Below are positions 9,088 to 16,863 of a DNA stretch of 64,000 nt, in pieces. A program made the translations under genes and the position numbers. The stretch is from positions 201,445 through 265,444 of the forward strand of contig JAZJZD010000004.1 of assembly GCA_040390025.1 (NCBI GenBank). The letters run 5' to 3'. Source of the DNA: JAVHYG01 sp040390025. GTDB lineage: Bacteria > Pseudomonadota > Gammaproteobacteria > Diplorickettsiales > Diplorickettsiaceae. Numbering within the stretch: position 1 is the stretch's first letter; each line of letters starts with the position of its first letter. The notes beneath the pieces are model-generated. The model ran no database searches. It had not been told where the DNA came from and worked only from the letters and a program-made list of their open reading frames with translations.

Positions 9088-9135
9088 ACCGATAGTATTT
9101 GAAGTTGCGAACAGACAACTTCAAATACTATCGGT
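9088..9135. repeat. 20-bp perfect inverted repeat, relative of repeat family A hairpin
   Basis: ACCGATAGTATTTGAAGTTG at 9088-9107 and its exact complement at 9116-9135 flank an 8-base loop, in the 328-bp gap between divergent adk and the exonuclease gene. The loop side (TTGAAGTTGCGAAC) matches the last hairpin of the repeat A copy at 34102-34302 (CTTGAAGTTGCGAAC), so this looks like a solo hairpin of that family. The rest of the gap (9136-9377) holds no ORF or further strong structure. Confidence 0.65.
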
Positions 9136-9377
9136 GATGCTGAAGGTTCCTCCATACCTTTCTTATCCCTGCTAATCAAGCCTGGCTAAGCCCTCAAAAG
9201 TATGCTTTTATGACCCTCAAGAGGCTACCCTTATTCAAAAAATCAGCATTTGCTTACGTATCTAAATAGATGACTCTGCTTCCAAAGCAGTTTACTATAA
9301 AAATCAAATAAATAAGCCCAAATGTAGGCCGCTACTAATTTAAACACCTATGTTATCTCAAAACCTATTACTACCCT

Positions 9378-10157
9378 ATGAACAAGCTTGTCTTTGATAT
9401 TGAAACCGTCCCTGATACAAAAACTGGCAGAATTCTTTATCAACTAGAAAATGAAAGCGAGAAAGAAGTCGCTGAAATCATGGTAAAAAAACGGCAGGAA
9501 AAAACCGCATCTGCATCTACTTTTCTCCCTCATCATTTACAGCGAATTGTGGCTATTTCTGCTGTTTTACACACCAGAGATTACTTTAGAATAGGCTCTT
9601 TTGGTAATGTAGAATCTAATGAAGCGGATCTCATCGAGGCTTTTTTTAAATGTCTCGGTAAATACCAACCTATATTGGTTTCTTGGAATGGTAGCGGCTT
9701 TGACCTCCCGGTCTTACATTATCGCGCTTTATTGCATGGTGTTAGTAGTCCTAGCTATTGGAATATCGGCGACGACGGCGATGCCAGCTTTCGCTGGAAT
9801 AATTACCTTAGCCGTTACCACTATCGCCATAGTGATTTGATGGATATATTAGCTGGCTATCAAGGGCGCTCCAATGCTCCATTGACTGAGATTGCATTGA
9901 TGCTTGGACTACCCGGAAAATTAGGTATGGATGGTTCTCAAGTTTGGGATTATTTCCTACAAGGAAAACTTGAAGCAATTCGCAATTACTGTGAAACAGA
10001 CGTACTCAATACTTATTTAATTTACCTTCGGTTTGAGCTGATACGAGGAAAATTAACTTCGGAGGCTTACCGACAAGCGTGCGATGAAACGCGAAAATAT
10101 ATCTCTCAAGAAAAAAAACCTCATTTTGAAGAATTTACAAAAACATGGAAAAATTAA
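9378..10157 (+). CDS. PolB-type 3'-5' exonuclease (DEDDy, DNA_pol_B_exo2 family)
   Basis: A stand-alone exonuclease domain related to the proofreading domain of family B polymerases. DEDDy motifs are visible in 259 aa: FDIETVPD at the N terminus (Exo I), SWNGSGFDLPVLHYR around residue 115 (Exo II) and the late YCETDVLNTYLIYLRF (Exo III). It probably acts on DNA in repair, but substrates of this family are poorly defined. It overlaps rlmD by 13 bp, so the two are translationally coupled. Confidence 0.85.
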   Translation: MNKLVFDIETVPDTKTGRILYQLENESEKEVAEIMVKKRQEKTASASTFLPHHLQRIVAISAVLHTRDYFRIGSFGNVESNEADLIEAFFKCLGKYQPILVSWNGSGFDLPVLHYRALLHGVSSPSYWNIGDDGDASFRWNNYLSRYHYRHSDLMDILAGYQGRSNAPLTEIALMLGLPGKLGMDGSQVWDYFLQGKLEAIRNYCETDVLNTYLIYLRFELIRGKLTSEAYRQACDETRKYISQEKKPHFEEFTKTWKN

Positions 10158-11476
10158 ACACTCCTCTTGCTTCTACCGTCTCTATTACAGACCTCTCTCA
10201 CGAAGGTCGCGGCATAGCTCACATTAACGGCAAAACAACCTTTATTCAGGATGCTTTACCGGGTGAAACAGTCTTAATTGAGACCATTAAAAGGCATCGC
10301 CAATACGACGAAGCAAAAACTTCAATCGTTATAAATAGCTCTCCAGATCGGGTTACGCCAAAATGTAGCCATTATGGGATTTGTGGAGGATGTAGCCTCC
10401 AACACCTCTCTACAGAAGCACAGTTACAACATAAAGAAAAAGCATTGTTAGCGCAACTGGAACACCTTGCTGGAATCCGGCCCGAAATATTACTGCCGCC
10501 ACTCAAAGCCAAGAACTGGGGATACCGGCGTCGCGCACGATTAGGGGTAAAGTATGTGGCAAAAAAAGAAGCGGTACTCGTCGGTTTTCGAGAAAAAAAC
10601 GGGCGTTATTTGGCTCAACTTAACAGCTGTGAAACCCTGGAGCCTAGAATCAGCCAACTCATTCTTCCGCTACAAAGCATCATTCGGTCCTTGTATGCCT
10701 ATCAAGCTATTCCACAAATTGAAGTGGCGCTCGGCGATGAAGACCTCGCTTTAGTCTTTAGGCATTTAGCTCCCCTGGAAATGGAAGACCAGACCAAGCT
10801 CAAAGCCTTTGCCAGAGAAAATCAGCTACAGCTTTACTTACAACCTGGAAATGAGAGTACAACGCATTGTATTTGGCCAGAAAAAGATCCAAAACCATTA
10901 AGCTATCTCCTGTATGCCGACGGCCTGCTAACAAACCCAATTGAGCTATTCTTTGAGCCGAGTCATTTTATACAGATCAATGCCACCATCAATCAATCCA
11001 TGATAAAATGCGCTATGGAATTGCTCGCACCTAATTCCGACGATCAGGTATTGGATCTATTTTGTGGATTAGGTAATTTTAGTTTACCCATTGCTACGCA
11101 GTGTAAATCTGTCATTGGTATAGAAGGATCTTTACAACTCGTAGAGCAAGCGAGAAAAAATGCTATGCATAATGCTATTTCTAATGTCGAATTTTACGCT
11201 TCGGACCTATCGACAGCTATAAAAGAGCAAGAGTGGTCACAAAAACCTTTTAATAAGCTATTATTAGATCCTCCCCGTTCTGGTGCTTTTGAAATTATTC
11301 AACAAATTTCCGCCTGGCAGATAGAGCGTATTGTGTACGTATCCTGTAATTCAGCTACTCTGGCACGTGATGCGGCTGAATTAGCAAAACAAGGCTATCG
11401 GTTAGCACAAGCCGGTATCATGGATATGTTCCCACACACGCAACATAGCGAAGCTATTTGTCTATTTACTAAATAG
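10145..11476 (+). CDS. rlmD: 23S rRNA (uracil-1939-C5)-methyltransferase RlmD
   Basis: Methylates U1939 of 23S rRNA using SAM. The 443-aa protein begins with a TRAM domain (about residues 5-65), then the iron-sulphur cysteines in CSHYGICGGCSLQHL, a central domain, and the SAM-binding LDLFCGLGNFSLP. The catalytic YVSCNSATLARD lies near the C terminus. Length and order match RlmD/RumA. Proximity to relA, with dacB between, recalls the rlmD-relA neighbourhood of many gammaproteobacteria. Confidence 0.94.
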   Translation: MEKLNTPLASTVSITDLSHEGRGIAHINGKTTFIQDALPGETVLIETIKRHRQYDEAKTSIVINSSPDRVTPKCSHYGICGGCSLQHLSTEAQLQHKEKALLAQLEHLAGIRPEILLPPLKAKNWGYRRRARLGVKYVAKKEAVLVGFREKNGRYLAQLNSCETLEPRISQLILPLQSIIRSLYAYQAIPQIEVALGDEDLALVFRHLAPLEMEDQTKLKAFARENQLQLYLQPGNESTTHCIWPEKDPKPLSYLLYADGLLTNPIELFFEPSHFIQINATINQSMIKCAMELLAPNSDDQVLDLFCGLGNFSLPIATQCKSVIGIEGSLQLVEQARKNAMHNAISNVEFYASDLSTAIKEQEWSQKPFNKLLLDPPRSGAFEIIQQISAWQIERIVYVSCNSATLARDAAELAKQGYRLAQAGIMDMFPHTQHSEAICLFTK

Positions 11477-11481
11477 GTAAT

Positions 11482-13056
11482 ATGAATAAGTTTATTCGGC
11501 TTATATACTCACAGTACGTTTTTCGACAAGTACCGCGAAATTGCGAACCGAGCGGCAACACAGCCAAAAATGCAAGGGCGAAGCGTATACAAAGGACAGT
11601 TCATTTCATACTGTCATTACTTTTGACCTGTAGTCTATTAATACCGATACAAAGTCTTGCTATTTATGATGAAAATGGAAATCAAAATTTTTCAACACTT
11701 CAAATGAACCTGAACAGTATAATAAACCGGTTTAGAGGCTACCATATCGGTGTGGCTATTCAGTCGTTAGCAACAGGAAAAATGCTCTACCAATACCATG
11801 CGAACGACCGTTTTATTCCCGCGAGTACCTTAAAACTATTTACAGGCGTTGCGGCATTAGATTATTTAGGTCCAAACTATCAATTTAAAACCCATTTTCT
11901 AACAAACCCTGCTGCAAAAGTAGTGAATGGCGTTTTAAAGGGAAATCTTTATATTAAATTTAGCGGAGATCCTTATTTAACCTTAGAAGATCTCAAGGAT
12001 ATGTTTGACACCTTAAGTGAACAACACATTAAATCGGTACAAGGAAACATCGTTATTGACGATACTGTCATCGATAGAAACACGTGGCCACCGGGACGCG
12101 TCATTGATGATAAAATATTTTGTTATGCAGCACCTGTTACGGCAACAATCATTAATCGTAATTGTTTTAGCCTAAGTGTAAAACCCAACAAATTACCACA
12201 CCCTACTGTAGTAAAAAGCAACAGTAACTTAGGGATTGTCATTGACAACCAAGCTGTCACTAAACGCTTAAGAAGATCAAGCTACTCTTTAGATTTAAAA
12301 CCAAGTGCTATTCATTCAAACAATCACTATACCTTAAAAGGCTATCTTTCACCGAAAATGGGCCCTTTATCCTTTGCAGTCGCTTTGCAAAATCCTAATC
12401 TCGCTACCTATGATATTTTAGCCGGCTTACTACGGAAATATTCCATTCATTATAACAACATCGTTTATGGAAAAACGCCACCTATGGCCAAAATGCTTGC
12501 TGAAAACAGTTCACCGGAACTTTCATTTTTGATAAAAAATATGCTTAAAAAATCAGATAACTTGATTGCCGATAGCTTATTAAAAAAACTAGGGGAGCAA
12601 TATTTTTCGGCGCAGGGTAGTTGGAAAACGGGACGAAACGCCGTTCAAGCTGTCCTTGCAAGTAAAACAGGTATCAACTTTAAACATGTCATCATGGTCG
12701 ATGGCTCAGGTTTATCTCTCAACGATATTGTCACGCCAAATGACTTTGTTAAATTACTTAATTTTGCTTATACACAATTACCAGAAAGTAAATTATTTTT
12801 TGAATCGCTACCTAGTTCCGGTCGCGATGGAACACTAAAAAACCGCTTAGGCGGAGATATGCTAGGAAGAGTCCACGCAAAAACGGGTAGTATGCATGGC
12901 ATCAGTAGCTTAGCAGGATATATTCGGACATCAAATAACCAAGTTTTAGCTTTTTCAATTTTAATTAATGATCCTATCCCCGGAAAAAATAATCAAGGCG
13001 GCTATCGTTTACTGGAAAATCGAATTTGTGAGTTTCTGGCAAGAAGTAGTTTGTAA
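11482..13056 (+). CDS. dacB: D-alanyl-D-alanine carboxypeptidase/endopeptidase (PBP4, S13)
   Basis: A periplasmic enzyme that trims pentapeptides and cleaves peptide cross-links. The 524 aa include S115-T-L-K (SxxK), KKSDNL (SxN) and HAKTGSMHG (KTG). It starts 5 bases after rlmD at ATG 11482, and no alternative start is good. The unusual part is the N terminus: residues about 12-36 are encoded by a dispersed repeat (family C, 11516-11588), which adds a basic stretch ahead of the hydrophobic signal segment (about 40-60, VHFILSLLLTCSLL). The signal peptide therefore has an abnormally long n-region, or translation begins at an unidentified internal codon. Confidence 0.92.
   Translation: MNKFIRLIYSQYVFRQVPRNCEPSGNTAKNARAKRIQRTVHFILSLLLTCSLLIPIQSLAIYDENGNQNFSTLQMNLNSIINRFRGYHIGVAIQSLATGKMLYQYHANDRFIPASTLKLFTGVAALDYLGPNYQFKTHFLTNPAAKVVNGVLKGNLYIKFSGDPYLTLEDLKDMFDTLSEQHIKSVQGNIVIDDTVIDRNTWPPGRVIDDKIFCYAAPVTATIINRNCFSLSVKPNKLPHPTVVKSNSNLGIVIDNQAVTKRLRRSSYSLDLKPSAIHSNNHYTLKGYLSPKMGPLSFAVALQNPNLATYDILAGLLRKYSIHYNNIVYGKTPPMAKMLAENSSPELSFLIKNMLKKSDNLIADSLLKKLGEQYFSAQGSWKTGRNAVQAVLASKTGINFKHVIMVDGSGLSLNDIVTPNDFVKLLNFAYTQLPESKLFFESLPSSGRDGTLKNRLGGDMLGRVHAKTGSMHGISSLAGYIRTSNNQVLAFSILINDPIPGKNNQGGYRLLENRICEFLARSSL
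11516..11588 (+). repeat. Repeat family C, copy 1, in frame inside dacB
   Basis: A 73-bp unit beginning ACGTTTTTCG and containing CAAGTACCGCGAAATTGCGA, then AGCGGC and GCAAGGGCGAAG. Close relatives lie at 57874-57943 (plus orientation) and 22325-22399 (reverse), both between genes. This copy is inside the 5' end of dacB without breaking the frame and is translated as about 25 residues. Confidence 0.8.
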
Positions 13057-13153
13057 CGCGAGCTTTTTGCAATGAGTCCTTACAAACTATTATTAATCCA
13101 ATTACAAAGTTGAGCCCCTTACGGACAACAGCTAAGATAAGGATCAATAAAAT

Positions 13154-15370
13154 ATGGTAAAAATAAAAAACTCTCTTTACTTAAATGACGACAGTAGTAT
13201 CAATTTAGAAGCCTGGTTGCATCATGCGGCTGTGCAGCGTAATCAAAAAGATTTTAAACTTATTCGTCAAGCTTGTATTTTAAGCCAAATCGTTGGCGAA
13301 TCGAAATTAACGCCCACCAAGATATCTTGCTTACAGCAAGGATTAACGATGGCGGAAATTTTATTTGATTTACATCTAGATACCGAAACCATAGCGGCTT
13401 CTTTAATCTATAGCGCTGTTAATTATGCGGAGCTTTGTCCAGAAACGATCAATGAGCATTTAGGACCGCAAGTACAAGTTATTCAACTTATCGAAGGCGT
13501 CAAACAAATGGACGCTATTCGTATTACAACAACGCCCATCCCTATCGATCAGACGCGGTTAGAAAATATGCGTAAAATGCTCCTTGCTATGGTAAAGGAC
13601 ATGCGCGTCGTCTTAATCAAATTGGCTGAATGCGTAACAACAATGCGCACCTTGCATACACTCGAAGAAGAAACAAAACGAGCCTATGCACAAGAAACTT
13701 TAAATATTTATGCTCCACTTGCTAACCGGCTAGGTGTCGGACAATTACAATGGGAACTTGAAGATCTGGCTTTACATTATTTAGAACCTGAAGCGTACGA
13801 AAAAATAGCGCGTTTATTACAAGAGCGCTTAGTCGATAGAGAAGCCTATGTACAAACCTTGATTGCCCATTTGCGAACTGTGCTGGAAAATGCACATTTA
13901 CAAAATTTTCAATTGTATGGTCGCGTTAAACACATCCATAGCATTTATCGAAAAATGCAGCAAAAAAAATTAAAGTTCGAAGAACTTTATGATTTAAATG
14001 CAATCCGCATTTTAGTTAACACAGTGAAAGACTGCTATAACGCCTTAAGTATTATTCATGGTTTATGGCCGCCCATTGCTGGACAATTTGATGATTATAT
14101 TGCAACGCCCAAATCCAATGGTTATCGTTCTATTCATACGGCTGTTTTAGGCCCTGATAAAAAAACACTTGAGATACAAATCCGTACCCATCAAATGCAT
14201 CGAGAATCAGAACACGGCTTAGCTGCTCATTGGCAATACAAGGAAAATGCACAACAAAATGCGAACTATCAAACAAAAATAGCTTGGTTACGACAAGTAC
14301 TTGAATGGCAAAAAGAATTAGTCAAACATGGCAAGGCAACAGTTCCTGGTCTCACTACGGTTTTAGATGACCGAATTTATGTATTCACGCCAAATGGCGA
14401 TATTATCGATTTACCCAAAGGTGCAACTCCTTTAGATTTTGCTTATCACATCCATAGTGAAGTGGGACACCGTTGCCGCGGAGCAAAAATTAACGGCGCA
14501 ATCGTTCCCCTCACTTATCAATTAAAAATTGGTGAGCAAGTTGAAATTCTCACGGCTAATCAAGGATCCCCAAGCCGAGACTGGTTAAATCATAACCTTG
14601 GTTATTTATATACCGCTCGTGCCAAAGCTAAAGCCCACCATTGGTTCAAAAACCAAGATTTTGATAAGCACGTAGCAGAAGGTCAAATATTATTAGATAA
14701 AGAATGTCAGCGCCTTGGCCTAATAGCTGTCGATCAAGAAAGAGTAGCGCATAAACTTCACTTTAAAACTAAGAAAGAACTGTTGGCCGCTTTAGGTAGT
14801 GGTGATCTACGACTTACGCAGCTTTTAAATGCGATACAAACACAGGATCATATGCATGAAGCAAACCTGTTAGTTAAGCCTGAAGTCTTGCTAGGTAAGC
14901 CACGTGGCACACTACCAGAAGGTATTACCATCGCTGGAGTCACTGATCTTCTAACGCAAACAGCGGGTTGTTGTAAACCTGTTCCAGGTGACCCTATCCG
15001 TGGATTTATTACTCAGGGTCGTGGTATCGTTTTACACCGTGATGATTGTACTCATCTCCTAAATCTCGAGTCTGATAAACAGAACCGTTTGGTCGATGCG
15101 AACTGGGGAGAAGAAGTAAGTCAAATCTATCCTGTCGATGTTTGTGTAGAAGCCTATGATCGGCCGGGATTAGTGCGTGACATTTCTACACTAATTGCTA
15201 ATGAAAAATTAAATCTAATTGGGCTGAACTCATCAAACAATAAGATAGAATCAACTGCTTACATCAAATTAACTATTGAAATCCCGAGTATAACGTCGCT
15301 AAGTAAAATTCTGGATAGGATCAAACAGATTCCAAATGTGATTGATGTCCGAAGACAAGTGATAAATTAA
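13154..15370 (+). CDS. relA: GTP pyrophosphokinase RelA
   Basis: Ribosome-associated (p)ppGpp synthetase of the stringent response. The 738-aa order is a degenerate HD hydrolase domain, synthetase domain (YDLNAIRILV, RSIHTAVLG, HRESEHGLAAHW), TGS domain (DDRIYVFTPNGDIIDLPKGA), a Cys-containing region (TAGCCKPVPGD) and a C-terminal ACT domain. The HD signature of SpoT is absent: the equivalent position reads LIYSAVNYAE, which identifies RelA rather than bifunctional SpoT. GGATCAATAAAAT precedes the ATG. Confidence 0.95.
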   Translation: MVKIKNSLYLNDDSSINLEAWLHHAAVQRNQKDFKLIRQACILSQIVGESKLTPTKISCLQQGLTMAEILFDLHLDTETIAASLIYSAVNYAELCPETINEHLGPQVQVIQLIEGVKQMDAIRITTTPIPIDQTRLENMRKMLLAMVKDMRVVLIKLAECVTTMRTLHTLEEETKRAYAQETLNIYAPLANRLGVGQLQWELEDLALHYLEPEAYEKIARLLQERLVDREAYVQTLIAHLRTVLENAHLQNFQLYGRVKHIHSIYRKMQQKKLKFEELYDLNAIRILVNTVKDCYNALSIIHGLWPPIAGQFDDYIATPKSNGYRSIHTAVLGPDKKTLEIQIRTHQMHRESEHGLAAHWQYKENAQQNANYQTKIAWLRQVLEWQKELVKHGKATVPGLTTVLDDRIYVFTPNGDIIDLPKGATPLDFAYHIHSEVGHRCRGAKINGAIVPLTYQLKIGEQVEILTANQGSPSRDWLNHNLGYLYTARAKAKAHHWFKNQDFDKHVAEGQILLDKECQRLGLIAVDQERVAHKLHFKTKKELLAALGSGDLRLTQLLNAIQTQDHMHEANLLVKPEVLLGKPRGTLPEGITIAGVTDLLTQTAGCCKPVPGDPIRGFITQGRGIVLHRDDCTHLLNLESDKQNRLVDANWGEEVSQIYPVDVCVEAYDRPGLVRDISTLIANEKLNLIGLNSSNNKIESTAYIKLTIEIPSITSLSKILDRIKQIPNVIDVRRQVIN

Positions 15371-15383
15371 ATCCAAAAAACTT

Positions 15384-15417
15384 CGTCTTTTGTTTGGTTT
15401 CGGTTGAATTGGCTTTT
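15384..15417 (+). repeat. Repeat family B, copy 1
   Basis: CGTCTTTTGTTTGGTTTC followed by GGTTGAATTGGCTTTT, just after the relA stop. A diverged copy lies at 58849-58881 (GTCTTTTGTTTGATTTC then TAGTAGATTGGCTTT), after suhB. Both copies follow a plus-strand stop codon, suggesting a role in 3' ends or a shared mobile origin. Confidence 0.55.
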
Positions 15418-15429
15418 CCGATGTTAATG

Positions 15430-15615
15430 TACCGCTCGTACCTGAAGATACGAACTTTTTAAGTTCGAACGAGCGGTATACCGATCACCTAACGGGCACA
15501 AGCAAAGCTTGCGCACCGTTATTCAAGAGGAGAACCGCGATTCTCCTCTTGAAAATCTCCATCGCGAGATGAAGCACTTGGAAATGCAATTTCGCATTTC
15601 CAAGTGCAATGGGTA
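15430..15615 (+). repeat. Repeat family A, copy 1: about 186-bp multi-hairpin element
   Basis: Four hairpins follow one another. TACCGCTCGT 15430-15439 pairs with ACGAGCGGTA 15470-15479. AACGGGCACAAGC pairs imperfectly with GCTTGCGCACCGTT. TCAAGAGGAGA pairs with TCTCCTCTTGA. CACTTGGAAATGC pairs with GCATTTCCAAGTG. The unit ends in CAATGGGTATA. Related copies lie at 30219-30346 (shorter) and, reversed, at 34102-34302. It fills most of the relA-xseA gap, and its right end lies 10 bases before the chosen xseA start. Confidence 0.85.
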
Positions 15616-15624
15616 TATATTTTT

Positions 15625-16863
15625 ATGATAACCAACCTAGTAGAAAGAAACGCAAGATTAAGCACTGATGATGTTATCTATAGCGTCTCCGAGCTCAATC
15701 AAATGGTTCAAACATTACTAGAAGACGCTTTCCTACCACTTTGGATAGAAGGCGAAATTTCTAATTTTGCTTGTCCTAGTTCGGGACATTGGTATTTTTC
15801 TTTAAAAGATAAAAATGCCCAAGTGCGCTGTGCACTGTTTCAAGGCCGTAATCGTTATAAAGATTTGCGGCCTAAAGATGGAATGCAGGTCTTAGTACGT
15901 GCCAAAATCAGTCTTTATCCGGCACGAGGTGAATTCCAATTAATTGTCGATCGATTAGAGCTTGCTGGTGAAGGAGCACTGCGCAAAGCATTCGAAAAAT
16001 TAAAGGCCCAATTAGCGGCAGAAGGCTTATTTGACGCCTGTCACAAAAAAAGCTTACCTAAGTTCCCTAAAACTATTGGTGTTATTACTTCAGAAACAGG
16101 CGCCGCACTTCGAGATATTTGCGCGGTATTGAAAAAACGATTTGCGGCTATTGCAATTATTATTTACCCCAGTCTTGTACAAGGAAAAATGGCTGCGGCA
16201 CAAATTGTTCAACAAATCAAGCAAGCCAATCAGCGTAAAGAATGTGAACTTTTAATTCTGGCTCGAGGCGGTGGATCGCTAGAAGATCTCTGGCCTTTTA
16301 ATGAAGAAAATGTAGCCAGAGCTATTTTTAAAAGTCATCTTCCCATTATCAGTGCCATAGGCCATGAAACAGATTTTACTATCGCCGATTTTGTGGCTGA
16401 TTGTCGTGCCGCAACGCCTTCTGTAGCCGCACAATTAGCCAGTCCTGATAACCAAGAATTCCAGCAGCTTTTAGCTAAAACCACAAAACGTTTAGTAACG
16501 TTTATGGGATATCAATTCAATCGTTATAAACAGCAGCTTGAAAACCTTTCTAAGCGTTGCCGACATCCCCGTCAACGTTTACAGGATAATGCGCAGCGTT
16601 TAGACGACTTAACGCTGCGCTTAAATCTAAGCATAAAAACACAACTACAGATTCGTCAGCAGAAATTGTTAGGCCTATCACGCACGCTGCATGCCGTTAG
16701 CCCTTTAGCCAGTCTAGCACGTGGTTATGCTATTATTACGCATGCTGAAACAAAACAAATTATTCGTGAAATAGACCAAATCAATTTAGACGATAAACTC
16801 ATTGCACAAATAGCTAAAGGGAAGCTCTTGTGCCGCATTGTAGAGAAGCTTCCGAATCCGTAA
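15625..16863 (+). CDS. xseA: Exodeoxyribonuclease VII large subunit
   Basis: Catalytic subunit of the ssDNA-specific ExoVII, which acts with XseB in mismatch repair and degradation of damaged DNA. An N-terminal OB fold (WIEGEISNF, SGHWYFSLKD), the catalytic domain (GVITSETGAALRDI, ARGGGSLEDLWPFNEE, SAIGHETDFTIADFVAD, RAATPSVAAQ) and a C-terminal helical region are all visible. I chose ATG 15625. An upstream GTG at 15604 would add seven residues taken from the repeat A end. xseB is not in the window. The 3' end overlaps the convergent OTU gene by 50 bp. Confidence 0.93.
   Translation: MITNLVERNARLSTDDVIYSVSELNQMVQTLLEDAFLPLWIEGEISNFACPSSGHWYFSLKDKNAQVRCALFQGRNRYKDLRPKDGMQVLVRAKISLYPARGEFQLIVDRLELAGEGALRKAFEKLKAQLAAEGLFDACHKKSLPKFPKTIGVITSETGAALRDICAVLKKRFAAIAIIIYPSLVQGKMAAAQIVQQIKQANQRKECELLILARGGGSLEDLWPFNEENVARAIFKSHLPIISAIGHETDFTIADFVADCRAATPSVAAQLASPDNQEFQQLLAKTTKRLVTFMGYQFNRYKQQLENLSKRCRHPRQRLQDNAQRLDDLTLRLNLSIKTQLQIRQQKLLGLSRTLHAVSPLASLARGYAIITHAETKQIIREIDQINLDDKLIAQIAKGKLLCRIVEKLPNP

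Noticed and set aside
13154..15370. relA as a bifunctional SpoT
   Set aside because: The HD hydrolase motif is replaced by LIYSAVNYAE, so hydrolysis is not expected.
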